Assembly (NCBI GenBank): GCA_007449985.2
Contig: VIIQ02000086.1
Coordinates: 186,001-250,000, forward strand
Reading direction: 5' to 3'
From: Desmodesmus armatus
Lineage: Eukaryota; Chlorophyta; Chlorophyceae; Sphaeropleales; Scenedesmaceae
DNA: 64,000 bases
Of the stretch, positions 35,238-52,039 are shown one piece after another; positions within the stretch are counted from its first letter, which is position 1; each line of letters starts with the position of its first letter. The notes below the pieces were generated by a model. That model was not told the origin of the DNA, did not search any database, and saw only the letters and a list, made by a program, of their open reading frames with translations. The translations under genes and the position numbers were made by a program.

Positions 35238-38200
35238 CCGTCAGGTCATGGCCGCAATGTTTCTGACGCTGTTCTCTATGCAGTGGCCTGAAAAGCTGGT
35301 GTTGCTGAAGGCACCGGCAGCACAAGCTGGTCAGGGCGCTGAGAATGTGACAGGGCAGTTGCATCTGCGTCCACGTCAACACATCAACAAATCTATCACC
35401 CACAAGCTCCGTGAAATTGCTGTGAATGTGGTGTGCTGCATGCGTATAGCTGCATTGACATTGTCTCTACAACACTCAACTTTTCCAGGCAGTCTGCTTC
35501 ATATGGATCGTGACAAACATTGGTTACAATGGTTGTGAAAAGAGGGATGCACGCCTGTCACAAGTGCTTGCGACAGGGCTGAGTGCATCCATGCACAAGC
35601 CACCAACACCAAAACACACACTATGCGAGCCACCAGAAGTACAGCAACTCAAAAAATGGCTTGACAGCAGGCACATGAAGCAAGCACACACTGGGTCACA
35701 GACACAGCGGTAGTCAGTGCAGCATGCAGATCTGTTGACCACGGGTTGAAAATGCCATAAAATGGTGCAAGGCTTTGGATCTCAGCGGCCGCGCTGTGTT
35801 GCCTGGCTGTCACAATGGAACCCAAAGAAACAAGCCAAGCAACAGCACACCCGCCAAGCCAAGCCAGTACGCCCCACAGCAATTCAAGCAACCAGCAGGG
35901 TAAGCAGTGTATTGCCCTGCTTGCCTGAAAACAGATACATACTACCAAACCACCACAAGTGATGGAGAGGCACTCGATGCCGCAAAAGGCAAATACCGTG
36001 CAAATGCTCAAACCTGACCAACCAGGGCGGTCTCTTGTAATGTGCTGCAGTTCACACCCTGCTGCGCTTTGGCAGCCATTCACAACCATCGCACACCCAC
36101 ACGACCACGCAACCAGCCATGTAAGCTGCATGAAGCCAGCTGCCATGCCCTTGCTGGCCCACCACAGCCACCCTGTGATTGCTTTTTTTCACAGGATGCC
36201 ATGCACCAGTTTCCCCCTGGTGTCCTGCTCTCTGAAATGAGCAGGCAACACCCCACAACCGCAAGCCTTGCTTATGCAGCAACGTTCCTGTGGTGCTTGA
36301 GTAGTGAACATAAGTAGTCAACATGATGATGCAAAGCCCAAAAAGGTGCCAGCGCTGCATGTGAGCACACCCAAGCGCGTGCCTCACCACAGCCCAGCCT
36401 CATAGATACAGCCACTGATTGCCGGCACCAACACGCGCACACTGCACGGCGTGGGTTAGCACAGCTCCCTTGTGGTCCCCCTAGCAGAGCAACCCTGCCG
36501 CTACTGCTGTCAGCCAACAGAATGCCACACAGCAATCCAGCACACCCCACGCCGCCACGCACAGCGCACAAGTCATCGTGACACACTGCATGTGACGTGC
36601 AGTGCACCCTGATGCCAGCAACACCTGACCATTGAGCACCACGCCACCCCAACAACAGCTGTGCAGCCCACACATGCAATGCACCTGTTGTACAGTACAC
36701 AACCCCCACCCCATGAAGTGTCACACCCGCTGCAAGCCGATGCTGCAGAAAGCACACCAGCGTCATACAACACCACACAGTCCCACCCACTGATGAAGCC
36801 TTGTGGCGGACCACACACTTCTGCCCACCTGAGGGGCACAAACCTGCCAAACCTGCAGCCAGCTTACAAAGCATCTCACGGCACAGCCGTGAGCACCACG
36901 GCGACCTGACGCGTGAAATGCGAGCATGAAGGAAGGAAAACAAATGCGACCGCCCACAACACAACTGTTGGGACAGCGGCTCTTGGTACATAAGCCAGGG
37001 ACGGCTTAGGGACGCCGGATACAGCACAAGCTTCAACACAGCGCAACCACATCCACCAGAGAGGAGGATGGTGAGACTGTGTACAGCAATGTACGTCGTC
37101 CTCTCAACTGCACTGCAGCTGATGCAGCGCTATGATGGTATGGAAACAGGGCACATGAGAACATGCCCTGTGAGGGTGAACCCACCACAAAGGCGGGACG
37201 GAGAAGCCCACCAAAGCCAACAACAGACCACTCAAGAGCGACACTTGAACAGTACCGCGCGAGTGCCTGCGCAGCTCTGGAGCGGGCTGGCGGCTCCGAC
37301 ACATACAGGCACACAGAGCCAGCTGTGTCCAAGCGGTGCACGCACATTTCAGAGCGCACGTAGCGTAGCACAGACCACGACAAAGCATGCCCCCGACACA
37401 TTTGCAGCACCCAGCTGATACTGCCACTTGCTTGTTATCGCCTGTACCCAACTGCATCTGTTGTTGCAACAAGGATATGACGCAAAACCACCGCAGCTGA
37501 ACCAACCATACCACCAGATCCCTCCAGACTGTGCAGAACATGGTGCAGAGAACCGACCTGTGTCAGTATGTGCAATGCCGAGAACAAGACATGTGCGTTC
37601 GCAGCCTCCAGACTGAACGACCACACAGCACAGCAGCATGCAACCCAAGCACAGGGCTATTCAACAGCAAGACCCCTTGCACAAGGGACAAACACCACCA
37701 AACACACACGACGAGCCTGCCCAGCCGCAGAGCAGCTGCCAACCTGTGCGCGCACGAAGCGCAGTGCAAAACGGCTGGCTGCCACTGTGACGCAGCACCT
37801 GCTGCATACGCGCAGGCTGCATTGTGCAGCACAAGTGGCGCCAAGACATGGCAACATGCCCTATTGACCACGTACTGGCTCAAGAACAAACTGTCGAGGC
37901 CTGCTGAATCGACCAACAAAGCAAAGCAGCTGTTGCTTCTGGTGTTGATACCAGGAGCAGCAACAGCACGTTAGCTGAGGGCAAGCTGGCGCTGGAACAG
38001 CACACACACACGACGCAAGAAGCAAGGACAGCACGTACAACCATAAGCAACGACACATTTGCTCCCCACAGTCCCGCGCATCCATGCTGATGTTGCTGAC
38101 GTGCAACCACACATGAACGCCGTTGAAAATCATTCAACTCTGTACACTCATTATATGCACTAGCAAAACGGAATCAAGTCAACCATGGTCTTCAGCAACT

Positions 38201-39289
38201 TCCCCGCCGCACAGGCTGCTTGTACGCTGGCCGACCAGCCGCTGGAACTGGCTGCAGTATAGCGCTGCCAATAGCGACACGGCCACGCAAAACCCGAGCA
38301 CTGCACAAAACCAGGCTCAGCAAGCAACAGCAGCATAAGGTCGTCGCAGGACAACCATGCAAAGCACTTCGCACTCAGAAAGTCCTGTGTGCCCCGAACG
38401 TCAGTAGGAATAGCGAACAGATGTTCTCACTCTCTCAACATTTTCCAAGCCTACCGGCAACATTCACAATCGTACTGCACCACCCAAGCAAGCACTGATG
38501 CAGCAGCAGCCGCAACAGGCTGGGTTATGTCCCCAGCCCTGGCCCTGTTCGAATCAATGACAGGGCCCAGCTGCATGCTGCACACCACCAAACAGCTCTC
38601 CACATGCCTGGGCGGGCAGCATGCGCATGCCGCAGAATTTGCCGGCGAGCACACTTAGCATCCCTACTGACCACACAAGCAACAGCAGCACGGCACACGA
38701 TTGGTGCCACCAACTGGCGGCAGACTCCATATGATGTGACCACCACTGCATGCCCGTTTGTGCAAGTGGTAACAACAGGCATGCAATTGGCAATATCCCA
38801 GCCAACCGCCACCAGCAGTGTCGCAGCAGCTGCTGCACACAATCGTAGTGGGCACTGCCTCACGTCAAAGAGCCCCGCTAATAAAGGGAAAGCAACGTCA
38901 GCATGTAAAAAGATCTTCGGGCAGCATGCAGGTACCCCTGGGGACGACTGGCTGCCACCACGCACAGGGGCACCAACAGAGGCCGCCAAACACATAGCAC
39001 CATACCATCAAACCCTCACATATAGCACTTTCCCACACAGGTCGTGTTTCACTGTGATGCAGCAGTACCCTGCAGAGCTTCCTATCTGACAACAGAGAGG
39101 CAACAACACAAGGCATGCGGGAGCCCACAAACTAGCTCGGGCGCTAGCGACGCCCAGCACCAGCAGGGGCCCCACATGCAAGGGGCCCACCCCAGCAACA
39201 TGATGCAGCAGTGTTTGTTGGCAACATATATGTTGAAGAGGCGGCAGCCCTCTGCCACAGCCTGGGCTCTTGCTAGTACAAGAGGCCAC
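35238..39289. other. 4-kb gene-poor region, strongly A+C-rich on the plus strand
   Basis: No protein family is recognisable on either strand. The plus strand is conspicuously A+C-rich from about 35.75 kb to 39.29 kb (many CACACA, ACCACC and CAACAC words). Elsewhere in this window such a skew marks introns and UTRs transcribed from the minus strand. The stretch lies directly downstream of the minus-strand PI4-kinase. The first TTACA (minus-strand TGTAA) I noticed below that gene is at 36864-36868. A very long 3' UTR, a minus-strand noncoding RNA or an unrecognised gene are all possible. The long minus-strand frames here (for example 36272-37039) are Cys/Trp/His-rich and look like products of the skew. 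Confidence 0.45.
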
Positions 39290-42055
39290 CTAGTACAAGA
39301 GGTCAGCACACTCCAGCAGATACTCCTCCAGGTACTCCTCCAGCAGTGCACCCAGCTTCTGCAGGTACAGGGCCTGGGGCACGACCAGCACACGCACATC
39401 ACCAGCAGCGCCAGCACCAGCCCTTGCCAGCTGCATTGCGTTGCTGTGCAGCTTCTCGATCACGCTCTTGGTGAGCCCCTCACGGCACAGGATGCCTGCG
39501 ATCTGTGAGGGGGTCAGCCCTGCTGCGGCACCCTTCTGCAGGGTCAGGTGCAGGCGCGGAAGACACGCTCGCACTCGGGCCGCAGCGTGATGCCGTGAGC
39601 TGCCAGTGTGGCAATGTCGCGGTCTGCGTCCAGCCCTGCGATGTAGGCCAGGGTAGACTCGCTGAACGGCTGCTCAGCCTGGGGCCTGCAGGAAGCAAAC
39701 ATAATTTGTGCAACACCACCAGTCAGCACCGGGGCGTCCCACCAAGGTGATCATACTACACCCTGCTGAGCCCCTGTGTCTAGAACTACCACCGGCTGTC
39801 ACCAAGCATCAGCTGATGGCAGTCCAGCGCTATGACAACAAACGCCAAGCAGTCGTGCTCACCAGTACATCCACTCAAAGCTCAGGTCCTCAAAGCTGGC
39901 AGGCAGGCAGTACCCGTGGTCAATGGGGATCAGCTCCCAAGTCTGAGCACCACTGCCATCAGGCATGCGACGAGCCAGGATGTTGCCGGCGTTGCGGTCA
40001 GCATTGGCCAGGCGCAGGTCCAGCACAGCAATCTTGTGCACCTCCTGCACCGGGAAGCCGCTGTAGCCGCGCTCCTCACAATCCCCCTCGCTCTCCACAA
40101 ACTGCTGCAGGGACCCGACCTTCACCGCACCCCCCGTGCTGCTGCTGTTGTCCTCACTGACAAACGCGCTGACCAGGGCAGTAGGTGGCACGCCGGAGAA
40201 GTGGCCGTGGTCCAGCACATACGCAGCCACCTCGCGCACGGCGCCCTCGCCGGGCTTGGTGCCGCGGCGCAGGCCCTCACTGCCCCTGCTGCTGCCAGAC
40301 AAGCTGCTGCCAGAGCTGCCGCTGAGGTCACTGCTGCTGCCAGGCGTGCGGCCCTTGGGGTTGTTGATTGCCTGTGCAGCAATGGGGTACAAACCAGGTC
40401 AGGCAGACGCAAGGATGCAGGCATGGATTGCACTAACCACAGCCCCTCAACCAGCCCGCAGCAGGCCCCTGTCTTGAGTACCCATGAACAAGCTGCCATC
40501 CATTGGCAGCAACCATACAACACACGAATTGAAGGAGCACAGCATACTTTGTCATGCTGCTGTCCCTGCTGTACTATTCATTCTATTAAGCCATGACCTA
40601 CCAAGGGCTCCTCGTCCTCAGGCTTGAACACCGCCACAGGGCGCCCGCTGACGTCCTGCAGGAAGTAGCTGCCACCAGTGCCTGCCTTTGCGAGCGTGGG
40701 GGCCAGGCCCTCAGCCAGGCCAGCCCGCGCGGCCTTCCAGTGCTGGTGCAGGCCGTGCGCAGGGCTTGCCAACGAGGGCGAGCCATCAGGCAGGGCCGTT
40801 GCATCATCACCCTCGGGCTCATGCGGCACCAGCTCCAGCTTGGTGAGGCCCTTGCTGATGCCGTAGGCGGCCAGGGGCTGGCCTGCTGACAGGGGCTGCC
40901 CGTCGATCAGGACACTGCCAGGCTCCAGCGAGATGCCGTTGGCTGCCTCGATCTTGCGCATGAGGGAGTCCACAGTGTCGCTGCTGCTGATGCTGAGCTC
41001 AAACTTGTTCTCACTCATGTGGTGCCAGTTCACCTTGGCGCTCTTGTGGATGCACAGGTGCACGACAGCGCGGCTGTGGCCTTCACAGTCGGCTGTGGTG
41101 CTGTCGAAGGCATCCTGAGCGCTGTCACCGCTGCTGCTGGCGGCGGCAAAGGGGGTGCTGGGGGGGACCTCGTCAATCCCCACGCTGGCCACGCCCTCGC
41201 TGCCTGCCATCTGCTGGCCGGCAACCTCCGCTGAGGAGGGCAGGGCCAGCAGGCTGGTGCCGCTGGTGGCTGCCTTCATCATGGTTGCTGCCAGCTGCTG
41301 CTCTGCCGCCACAGGATTGCTGAGGCTGAGCTCCCGCATCAGGGTGCGCATGGTGACCGACTCCACATCCGTCAGCTTGACAAACACATGCAGGTAGGCC
41401 GGGGTGGCCTTCCCTGAGGCTGTCACCAAGTCGGACAGGCGCACAGAGTCAGCCAGCTCGCGGTCCCTGCAGTCAGCACGGAAAGACAGCAGGACGGTCA
41501 GCTTCAGAATGTTCTTGGTGTGCAGTTGGCAAACCTGGAGGTGCTGAGTGCACATGCACAGCCAGGTTGCAAGCATAGATGACCGTGTGCATGACACCTT
41601 GCTGCTGCAGAGCAGGGTAAAACCCATGCAGTGCAGCTGCTCACCCGAACACGATGCAGCTCTTGCCGCTGAACCAGCCCCTGTTGGTGAGCTTCATGGT
41701 CAGGTCGCGGATGGGCTCGCCCGGGTTGAGGGCCAGGGTCTCATACTGACCATCTGCAAGCAGGCAGGACACAGAGCCCTCAGCACGACGCCAGCACAAA
41801 AGGTACCTGTCCTGCAGCAGCTGCTGAGGTGTCCCCCAACTGGCCTGCAGTGTGGCGTGTTGGGCCGTCTGCGCGGGCGTAAATCCCACAATCACGCTCA
41901 GTTGCACAAAACTCACCTGCGACGGGCCTCGCCAAAGCCAAGCACAGGTGCGACTGGTGAACCTGGTGGACAGGACGCACCACGCCCAGGGGCTGACGCA
42001 CAGACGCAGGGGCAGCAACAGACTCCATGCCGGTGCGGGGTGTTGAGATTGCCAT
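39290..42055 (-). CDS. Phosphatidylinositol 4-kinase gamma-like kinase with ubiquitin-like domains
   Basis: A plant-type PI4K-gamma, about 672 residues. Five exons: 42055-41917, 41753-41645, 41466-40602, 40371-39863, 39685-39290. The start ATG at 42055 opens MAISTPRTGMESVAAP. The first ubiquitin-like domain spans exons 2-3 (GQYETLALNPGEPIRDLTMK to PAYLHVFVKLTD). A second lies near residues 200-280 (VVHLCIHKSAKVNWHHMSEN, LIDGQPLSAGQPLAAYGI). The kinase opens with GGSYFLQDVSGRPVAVFKPE, and the catalytic part is VLDLRLANADRNAGNIL with LIPIDHGYCLPASFEDLSFE. After CERVFRACT at about 39545 the frame breaks and resumes one base off as TLQKGAAAGLT; the exon length is also one base short. This looks like a single missing base. 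Plant PI4K-gammas often act as protein kinases; lipid kinase activity here is unproven. Two copies of CTAGTACAAGAGG straddle the stop codon. Confidence 0.87.
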
Positions 42056-42997
42056 TGCTGCAGGTCAGCTGGTTGCACACGAGGCGATGGCTGGCAATGC
42101 ACTCCACACGCACAGCTGCGACCACCCAGGGCCCGAAAAGGACCGAACGTGTCTTCTGAGCTACAAGAACATACAAACAGACCCCGGACGGACAGCACAC
42201 GTGCGCACACGCAGCTGCACAAGAGAAGGTCGAGAAGCTGTTCACCCAAACCGAGCCAGGCGATGAACGACAAAGGTGTGCACTGGAACCGAACAGGAAG
42301 ACTGTGTGGGTCGAAAGACCACGGAACCAGCGAGAGAGAGAGAGGACTGGGTCGAGAGACGTGCGCAGAGACACAGCACACAAGCAAACAAACAAACACG
42401 CTAAATTGCTACAACATCCTATTGAAAGACTGGGGACAACGGCTGGGGACTGGGGGTAAAGGAGTCGTGTCCGTATAATGACTGAAGGGTGACCAACCTT
42501 GACTTGAATGCCGTGTATGGGTACCCTATCCTGCCCACACAACATGCTCTGTCTGGCTTGCTGGCTGTGGTTGGTTCTGTGCTGAGCTGAGACAGGCAGA
42601 GGATGAATGCCAACCCCCATGTTGATGTTGATCTTTTGGCGGGGGTGGTGTTGGATGCGGGTGGTGGGGGTACCGAGACAATTTGAGGCAAGCTGGCTTA
42701 GGTGCTTGCAACTGCCGTTGATGCACTGTTGGAGTGTATCTGTGCCTGCGACCCCACTGCGATGCAAGTGGGGGCCTCATTTTGGTTCAGCGAATGACCA
42801 GTGATCAGGGGTGAGGGCTGGCGCAGCTGGTGAGAGCATGCTACTGCTGTGTTGACGTTACGTACTTCTTGCACACTGCCGAAAGGGCGGAGAAGCCCCA
42901 CCACACATATGGGACGCGTTGCTTTGTTACACACACGACTTGGCCCACCGATTGCCAGCCTGCTGCTTGCTCACACAGAAACCACGACCTGCACGCC
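42056..42997. other. Intergenic region: PI4K promoter and PYG7 3' UTR
   Basis: No gene was found. TTACA at 42927-42931 reads TGTAA on the minus strand, 67 nt beyond the PYG7 stop, and is the likely polyadenylation signal. The remainder should contain the PI4K promoter and 5' UTR. A purine-rich GAGAGAGAGAG run lies at 42332-42342. Confidence 0.45.
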
Positions 42998-45499
42998 TCA
43001 CAGGCCCAGCCTCTCCACGCGCCCACGGCAGAAATCAGCTCTTTGCAGGGCGATTTTGTTGTTGGGCGCATATGCCAACGCCTCCTGGTAGGCAGCCAGC
43101 GCATCCCTGCAGGCAGACCATCGGGTGTCAGCACACAACAGGACGGAGGAGGGGGTCACTCACTCTGTCTGCCCATGGCATGGACAGCTGATACAGGAAG
43201 AGCTTCTCCTCACACTATCAGCAGGTTGATACACTGGCACACCCCCTTGTGTCCCCCCCCACCCCCACCCCCTTCTTGCCCCCTTCTTGCGCGCAGATGC
43301 TTCAGTGGTGTATGCAACAGCGGCTTGCATGTGCAGTGACTAGAAGGACTCTTCCTGATTCTTTAAAAACATGACTCTTCAACAACCTGACTCTTCAACA
43401 AAAAAGCATGACAGCCAAACACAACATCAACCCACACCAGCTCTCCTGCACACACAGGTTCCTGGAAGCGCTGACACCCCCCCCCCCCCCCCCCGCGCGC
43501 ACCAACCACAATCACAGCCCAACGCACCTCCACTGCTTTGCCCTTTCATAAGCGTCGCCCAGGTTGTTCCATGCCGTAACATATCCCTGCTGCAGCTCCA
43601 CTGCCTTGCGGTATTCCTGGATGGCCAGGTCCACCTTCTCCATGCTGTAGTAGCAGAAGCCCAGCGCATTGTGGACCTGCAGCACCAGCAAGCAGCACCA
43701 ACATCATCACATCCTCACAGCCTGGTTCTGCCTGTCTCAGGGTGGTGCTGGCAGCAGTGGTGGGGGAAATGGCACGGCCCTCCCCCCGCCGAAACCATGT
43801 CACCACTGCTGTCCAGCCTGCTGGGGGCCTCACTGCTGTGCACAAGTGGCAATCTGTGAAGCTGCGTGGCTGTCTGTGTGCTGCTACGTGGTGGCTGGGG
43901 CACTGTCACTCCAGCCGTCAACATGAAGCTGACCCAAGCTAGCTGCAGCAAGCAGTCCCAGGTACTACCGTAGTACACCGATTGGTGATGCTGCATGGTC
44001 ATAACATACCCTTCCTCAGCCATAGGCGAGCCAGGGCGTGCTGCTGCATTCAGTTGTAAGCTCCCGGCTACCTCAACCCCTCCCAGCCGCCAGCTTCTAG
44101 CTCGTATCCCAGTGACACACCCACCTGCGCCAAGTCAGCCTCCTCCCCATCCCACAGCTTCTTGGCCTTCTCCAGGTTCTTGGTGGCCTGGGTGAACAGC
44201 TTCTTACGGGTCAGGATCACACCCAACTCATAGTAGTCCTGCAGGGGGAAGTGGCGAGGATGCGGGGAGCTCTCAAGCTTCATCATGTGATAGCTACAAG
44301 TGGAACATGAATTGATTGATAGAGTCTCATCCAAGTATGCGCTGCAGGAGCCTTTGTTACAGCCTTGGTTGTGATACATTGGTGAGTGCTGAGGGACGCA
44401 ATAGCGTACACGCATGGCCCACGACAACTCACGACAACCCGGCTGTACTGGCACTAGGAAAGCAGTGGCGGAGCTTTACACAGAGCCACAGGTAAGCTTC
44501 ACTGCCAAGTGAGCAGCACCAAACATAGCACACCGTGCATGATGCAGGGTGGTAAAAGGTACAGCCTCACAAATGTGGGTCTGCCCTTTGGGACCAACGC
44601 AAGGAGACACACCCATTGAAACCACGGTAGCATGCAGCGCAGCAGCGCTGTGGCTGCTAGCACTGCCTGCTGCTGGCAGCTGCCCTTGGCATCCCCCCTC
44701 CCCTCACATCACCTCACCACCCCACACCCGATCATCCACAACCAGCACCCATGCCCGGCTGCCGGCACCGCCCTTCCCCACACCCCTGCCAAATGTGTCT
44801 GGCCACCTCCTTGGGACCCCTGACCCTGCTGAGAAACTGCTACATGGAGGGAAGCACTTCAAAGCTCCCCCCATCTTGAGAAGGTGTTTCAACGTGTGTT
44901 TCTACTCGTCCGTTCCCCTGGGCCAACACCACATGGCCCCGGCGCACGCACCTCGCACGTTGCCTCCCCTGTCCGGATGCGCTCGCCGAGCGACTTTGCT
45001 GCCTCGTCCAGCTCCCGCCTAATAAGCACCTGCCTCACCACCAGGTATGCACCCGCTGCCAAGAAGCCGAGGAGTGCTGTCAAGTACATAAGCTGGATGG
45101 GTGTTTCCAACCCCTCTGCTGTGTCAAATAGAGGCTGGACTACTGCATGTTGTGCTGTGGTCAGCTGCTGCTGCAGCTGCCATGCTGCGCCTGCATCTGC
45201 TCCTGCAGTACACCACACCAGTGACGCCAGCCACAATCAACGACAGTGTGGTGGACAGGGCTGTGGGGTGGTGGTGACGGACTGGTGGGCGGAACTGACA
45301 GCACCACTGTGACGCTAAGGAGGTTCCCACCTGCCAGATCTATACCAGCAGACTGTAGCTGGACTGCCGCTGCCCGTGCTAGACGCTGCTGCTGGTTGGA
45401 GCTTCTGAGGGGGCAGAGCTGTGGCAGCAGTTGCCGCTGCGACTGTGCATGTGAACGTGACAAACACGTCTTTGGTGACTTGACTGAAAGCATCATCAC
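42998..45499 (-). CDS. PYG7: Photosystem I assembly TPR protein PYG7 / Ycf37 (CGL71-type)
   Basis: Thylakoid-anchored TPR protein required to assemble or stabilise photosystem I. Five exons, 45499-45331, 45202-44952, 44238-44125, 43676-43528, 43106-42998, all in phase, 263 residues. The N-terminus ([20 protein letters not shown]) is a chloroplast transit peptide. A membrane helix follows ([20 protein letters not shown]) and then the diagnostic [23 protein letters not shown] units are [59 protein letters not shown] and [20 protein letters not shown]. Order and spacing match plant PYG7 and cyanobacterial Ycf37. It is divergent from the methyltransferase-like gene and lies in the same window as psaD, a PSI subunit, though without evident linkage. 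Poly-C tracts occur in the intron near 43479-43494. Confidence 0.92.
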
Positions 45500-45661
45500 G
45501 CTGACGAGTGTGCAGATTGAGAGGGGGACGATGATCCAACAGGCGGGGAGTCACAATATCACGCCAGGCTGTGCTTGGACTGCGCAGACTACTTTCAGGA
45601 AGCATAAAATATCCTGGATTCAAGTAGGAACCTTCAGCCCATAGATCTTGGGCAGCAGTAC

Positions 45662-47209
45662 ATGGGTGTCCACTCAAATTCTCCAACCCAAAGCAACAAA
45701 CAAAGCAAGCTGCAGGGGCGGTGGAGGCAGCACATTGCAAAACTTACCATGTTGCTACAAAGTGGTACATCAGCTGGATCTAAGCATGCCAGGCCACAGC
45801 AGTGTGCCAGCCTGCATAATTGTGTTGCATCAGCAAGGCCTCCACCCCATGCTTCTCACTCAAAGCACAAACAGGTGCATTGTCAGTCGGGACTGGTGAA
45901 TGAGCTGCAGCTGCTGGCTGCAGATGCCGGAGGGATCAACCCAGCAGCATTGGTGCTTCCCGGTCTTGGTGCTGTTGCTGCGGGGTGAGTGATGATCGAG
46001 CCTGGGGAGGTAGTGCTCAGGGTATTTGAAAATCTGCTGCTCAAAAGCCACCAGCCACCAGATACATTTGCAGGCTGTTGCTGTGGCTCTTGCCCCATGC
46101 ATTTGCTGCACGCAACAGATCTGCTCTGCGAACACACAACCATGATGACCCTTATGTCCAAATTGTTGCTGCTTGGGCATGTCCCCTTGTGGCATGCACA
46201 GCGCTGCTGCGCTCAAGTTCTACCTGTACAGCCAGCTGGAGGTGATCACTGCCAAGATGCTGGGGAAGTACGTGCCCAGCGGCGGCACAGGGGCGCGCGT
46301 GTTGCAACTGGGTGGGGGCACACGTGAGCTGTACTACTACCCCAAGGACATTGTCCTTGTCACCAATGTGGGGGAGAAGGTCAACAAAGGTGGGCACAAG
46401 GACGGCAGCAGGGCGGAGGCTGAGCAGTAGCAGGGACATGTACAGGTATCTCTGCGAGATTGCGTCATCAGTCAGGGCAAACTCCATAGCAGCTGTTTTT
46501 GCAGCCTGGCAGCTGTGCTAGGGAGCAACACCTGCTACAAGACGCAACCAGGTGCTGCAGGCTCATTGGCCCAATGCCGTCAGTTGCAGCCAAGCGTGCT
46601 AGTGCCCTTGACAGCAGTGATGTTTGATTTGGTAGGTTGGGCCTGGCCCCTGGAGTGCCTGACTGCTGAGATGGTACTGTTGCTGAAGCCTGGCGGGTAA
46701 AAAAGCTTTGATGCTGCTGTTGTCATTGCAGGCTTGATGGAGCAAGCAGGCGTGACAGCAGCAGTGCCAACAATCGTCAAACAGCAGCCCATAACAGATC
46801 TACGGTTCCAGCCAGACAGCAGCATCGATGCAGTGGTGGCCCTCAACGTTCTGGCCCAGCTCCAGCCGCAGCAGCAGCAGCAGTGCCTGCAGGAGATCAG
46901 CCGTGTGTTGAAGCCTGGCAAGCCACTGGTGTTTGTAGAGCCTCTGGCAGAGGGAGGCTCACCGTTCAGGGGCTGGTGGGGGTGTCGGGGGGTGGCGGCT
47001 TCACGCAGTCGCAGCTGCAGGCGTGGCAGCAAGGGGGTGCATTCAGCTATGTGCAGTGGGACACGGCACTGGCAGGGCAGGACCCCCATGCCGTTGGTGT
47101 TGCAGTCAGGTCCGACAGGAGTGTGAGGTCAGGGGGTGATAGTGATGACGAGCCCTCAGCTCGGCAACGGCGCAAGAAGCAGCCCAAGGCAGCCAAGGGG
47201 TTCAGTTGA
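45662..47209 (+). CDS. SAM-dependent methyltransferase-like protein
   Basis: Three exons: up to 45984 (start uncertain, possibly ATG at 45662), 46202-46389, and 46732-47209. The cofactor-binding region reads ARVLQLGGGTRELYYYPKDI, followed by DSSIDAVVALNVLAQLQP and ISRVLKPGKPLVFVEPLAEG, the usual order of class I methyltransferase motifs I, IV and V/VI. The glycine-rich loop is LGGGTREL rather than the common GxGxG, so activity is uncertain. After GGSPFRG (about 46970) the frame changes and continues as LVGVSGGGGFTQSQLQAWQQ to a basic tail SARQRRKKQPKAAKGF and TGA. One G appears missing from a GGGG run; the exon length is also one base short of in-frame. The N-terminus may be an organelle presequence. 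Substrate unknown. Confidence 0.7.
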
Positions 47210-48013
47210 GGGGCAGCCGGCTGCCAGGAAGGATGGTGGTGATTGTGTGTGTGATATGTGGCACTGCCTGCAGGCCGGTCTGGGCAGATGGATGTGTTTG
47301 CATCGTGTGTGTATCGTGTGCGCCGCACCAACCCTGAGGGCTGGAAGACTTGGCATGGGGTCCGCCTTGGTACCCAGGGGAGGGGGCTGCTGCACTAGCA
47401 ATGGGCACGTCTGTAGGGCAATCAAAGTGTGTTTCAGTCTGCCCAGCGCGATGCAAGCTGCACAGCATACCCAACCACATGCCTTTGCTGAATTTCTTTG
47501 CTGCAAGAGCTGCTTTTGGAGGGAAAATACACCTGGCCTTTCAGACAGCGCAACGGACTTATATACCGACACAGAAAAAGTGTCTTACCGAACAACCCAT
47601 GTTTGTGCAGGCGGACTGCAGTGCATTGCACACGCACTGGCTTTTTCCATCTGCCAACCTGGCCACGGCTCTTTTCCAGTTTGCCAGGTGTTGCCCTGTA
47701 GTATGGTGCTGGTCAGGACGTTGATTGCTCTTTATCAACTCTGGAGGCCACCTCAAGCCTCCGCTAGAGACTTGAACATGCAGACTTGGTTTGGAGTTAG
47801 ATCAGGACAGGGGCTTGGCACACTTCTCTTCAGCTGCCTGAGCATGCTGCACAAAACACAATCAGATATCTCAGCGTGACGCTGAGCACAGCACCCAAAC
47901 AGGCAACCCCAACGATTGCTACGCAAGGTTTTTGCCGACCAAACCGCAGGGCTTGCTTTCAGTTTGATTTGCAAGCAGCTGCTTCGTGTTCCTGCTGCTA
48001 CTTTGCGGGAGCC
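47210..48013. other. Intergenic region: methyltransferase 3' UTR and kinesin promoter
   Basis: No splice-supported exon was seen. In-frame codons run upstream of the kinesin start from 47876, but the CCATGA context at 48014 and its compact protein start favour the downstream ATG. No clear TATA box or TGTAA signal was noticed. Confidence 0.4.

Positions 48014-52039
<4,026 letters not shown>

Noticed and set aside
36272..37039. 255-codon open frame on the minus strand
   Set aside because: Composition is Cys/Trp/His-heavy, produced by translating the complement of CA-rich DNA. No domain, no consistent splice context.
46498..46625. Extra methyltransferase exon
   Set aside because: Joining 46389 directly to 46732 is phase-correct and keeps motif spacing; the candidate exon would end in the wrong phase for the next exon.
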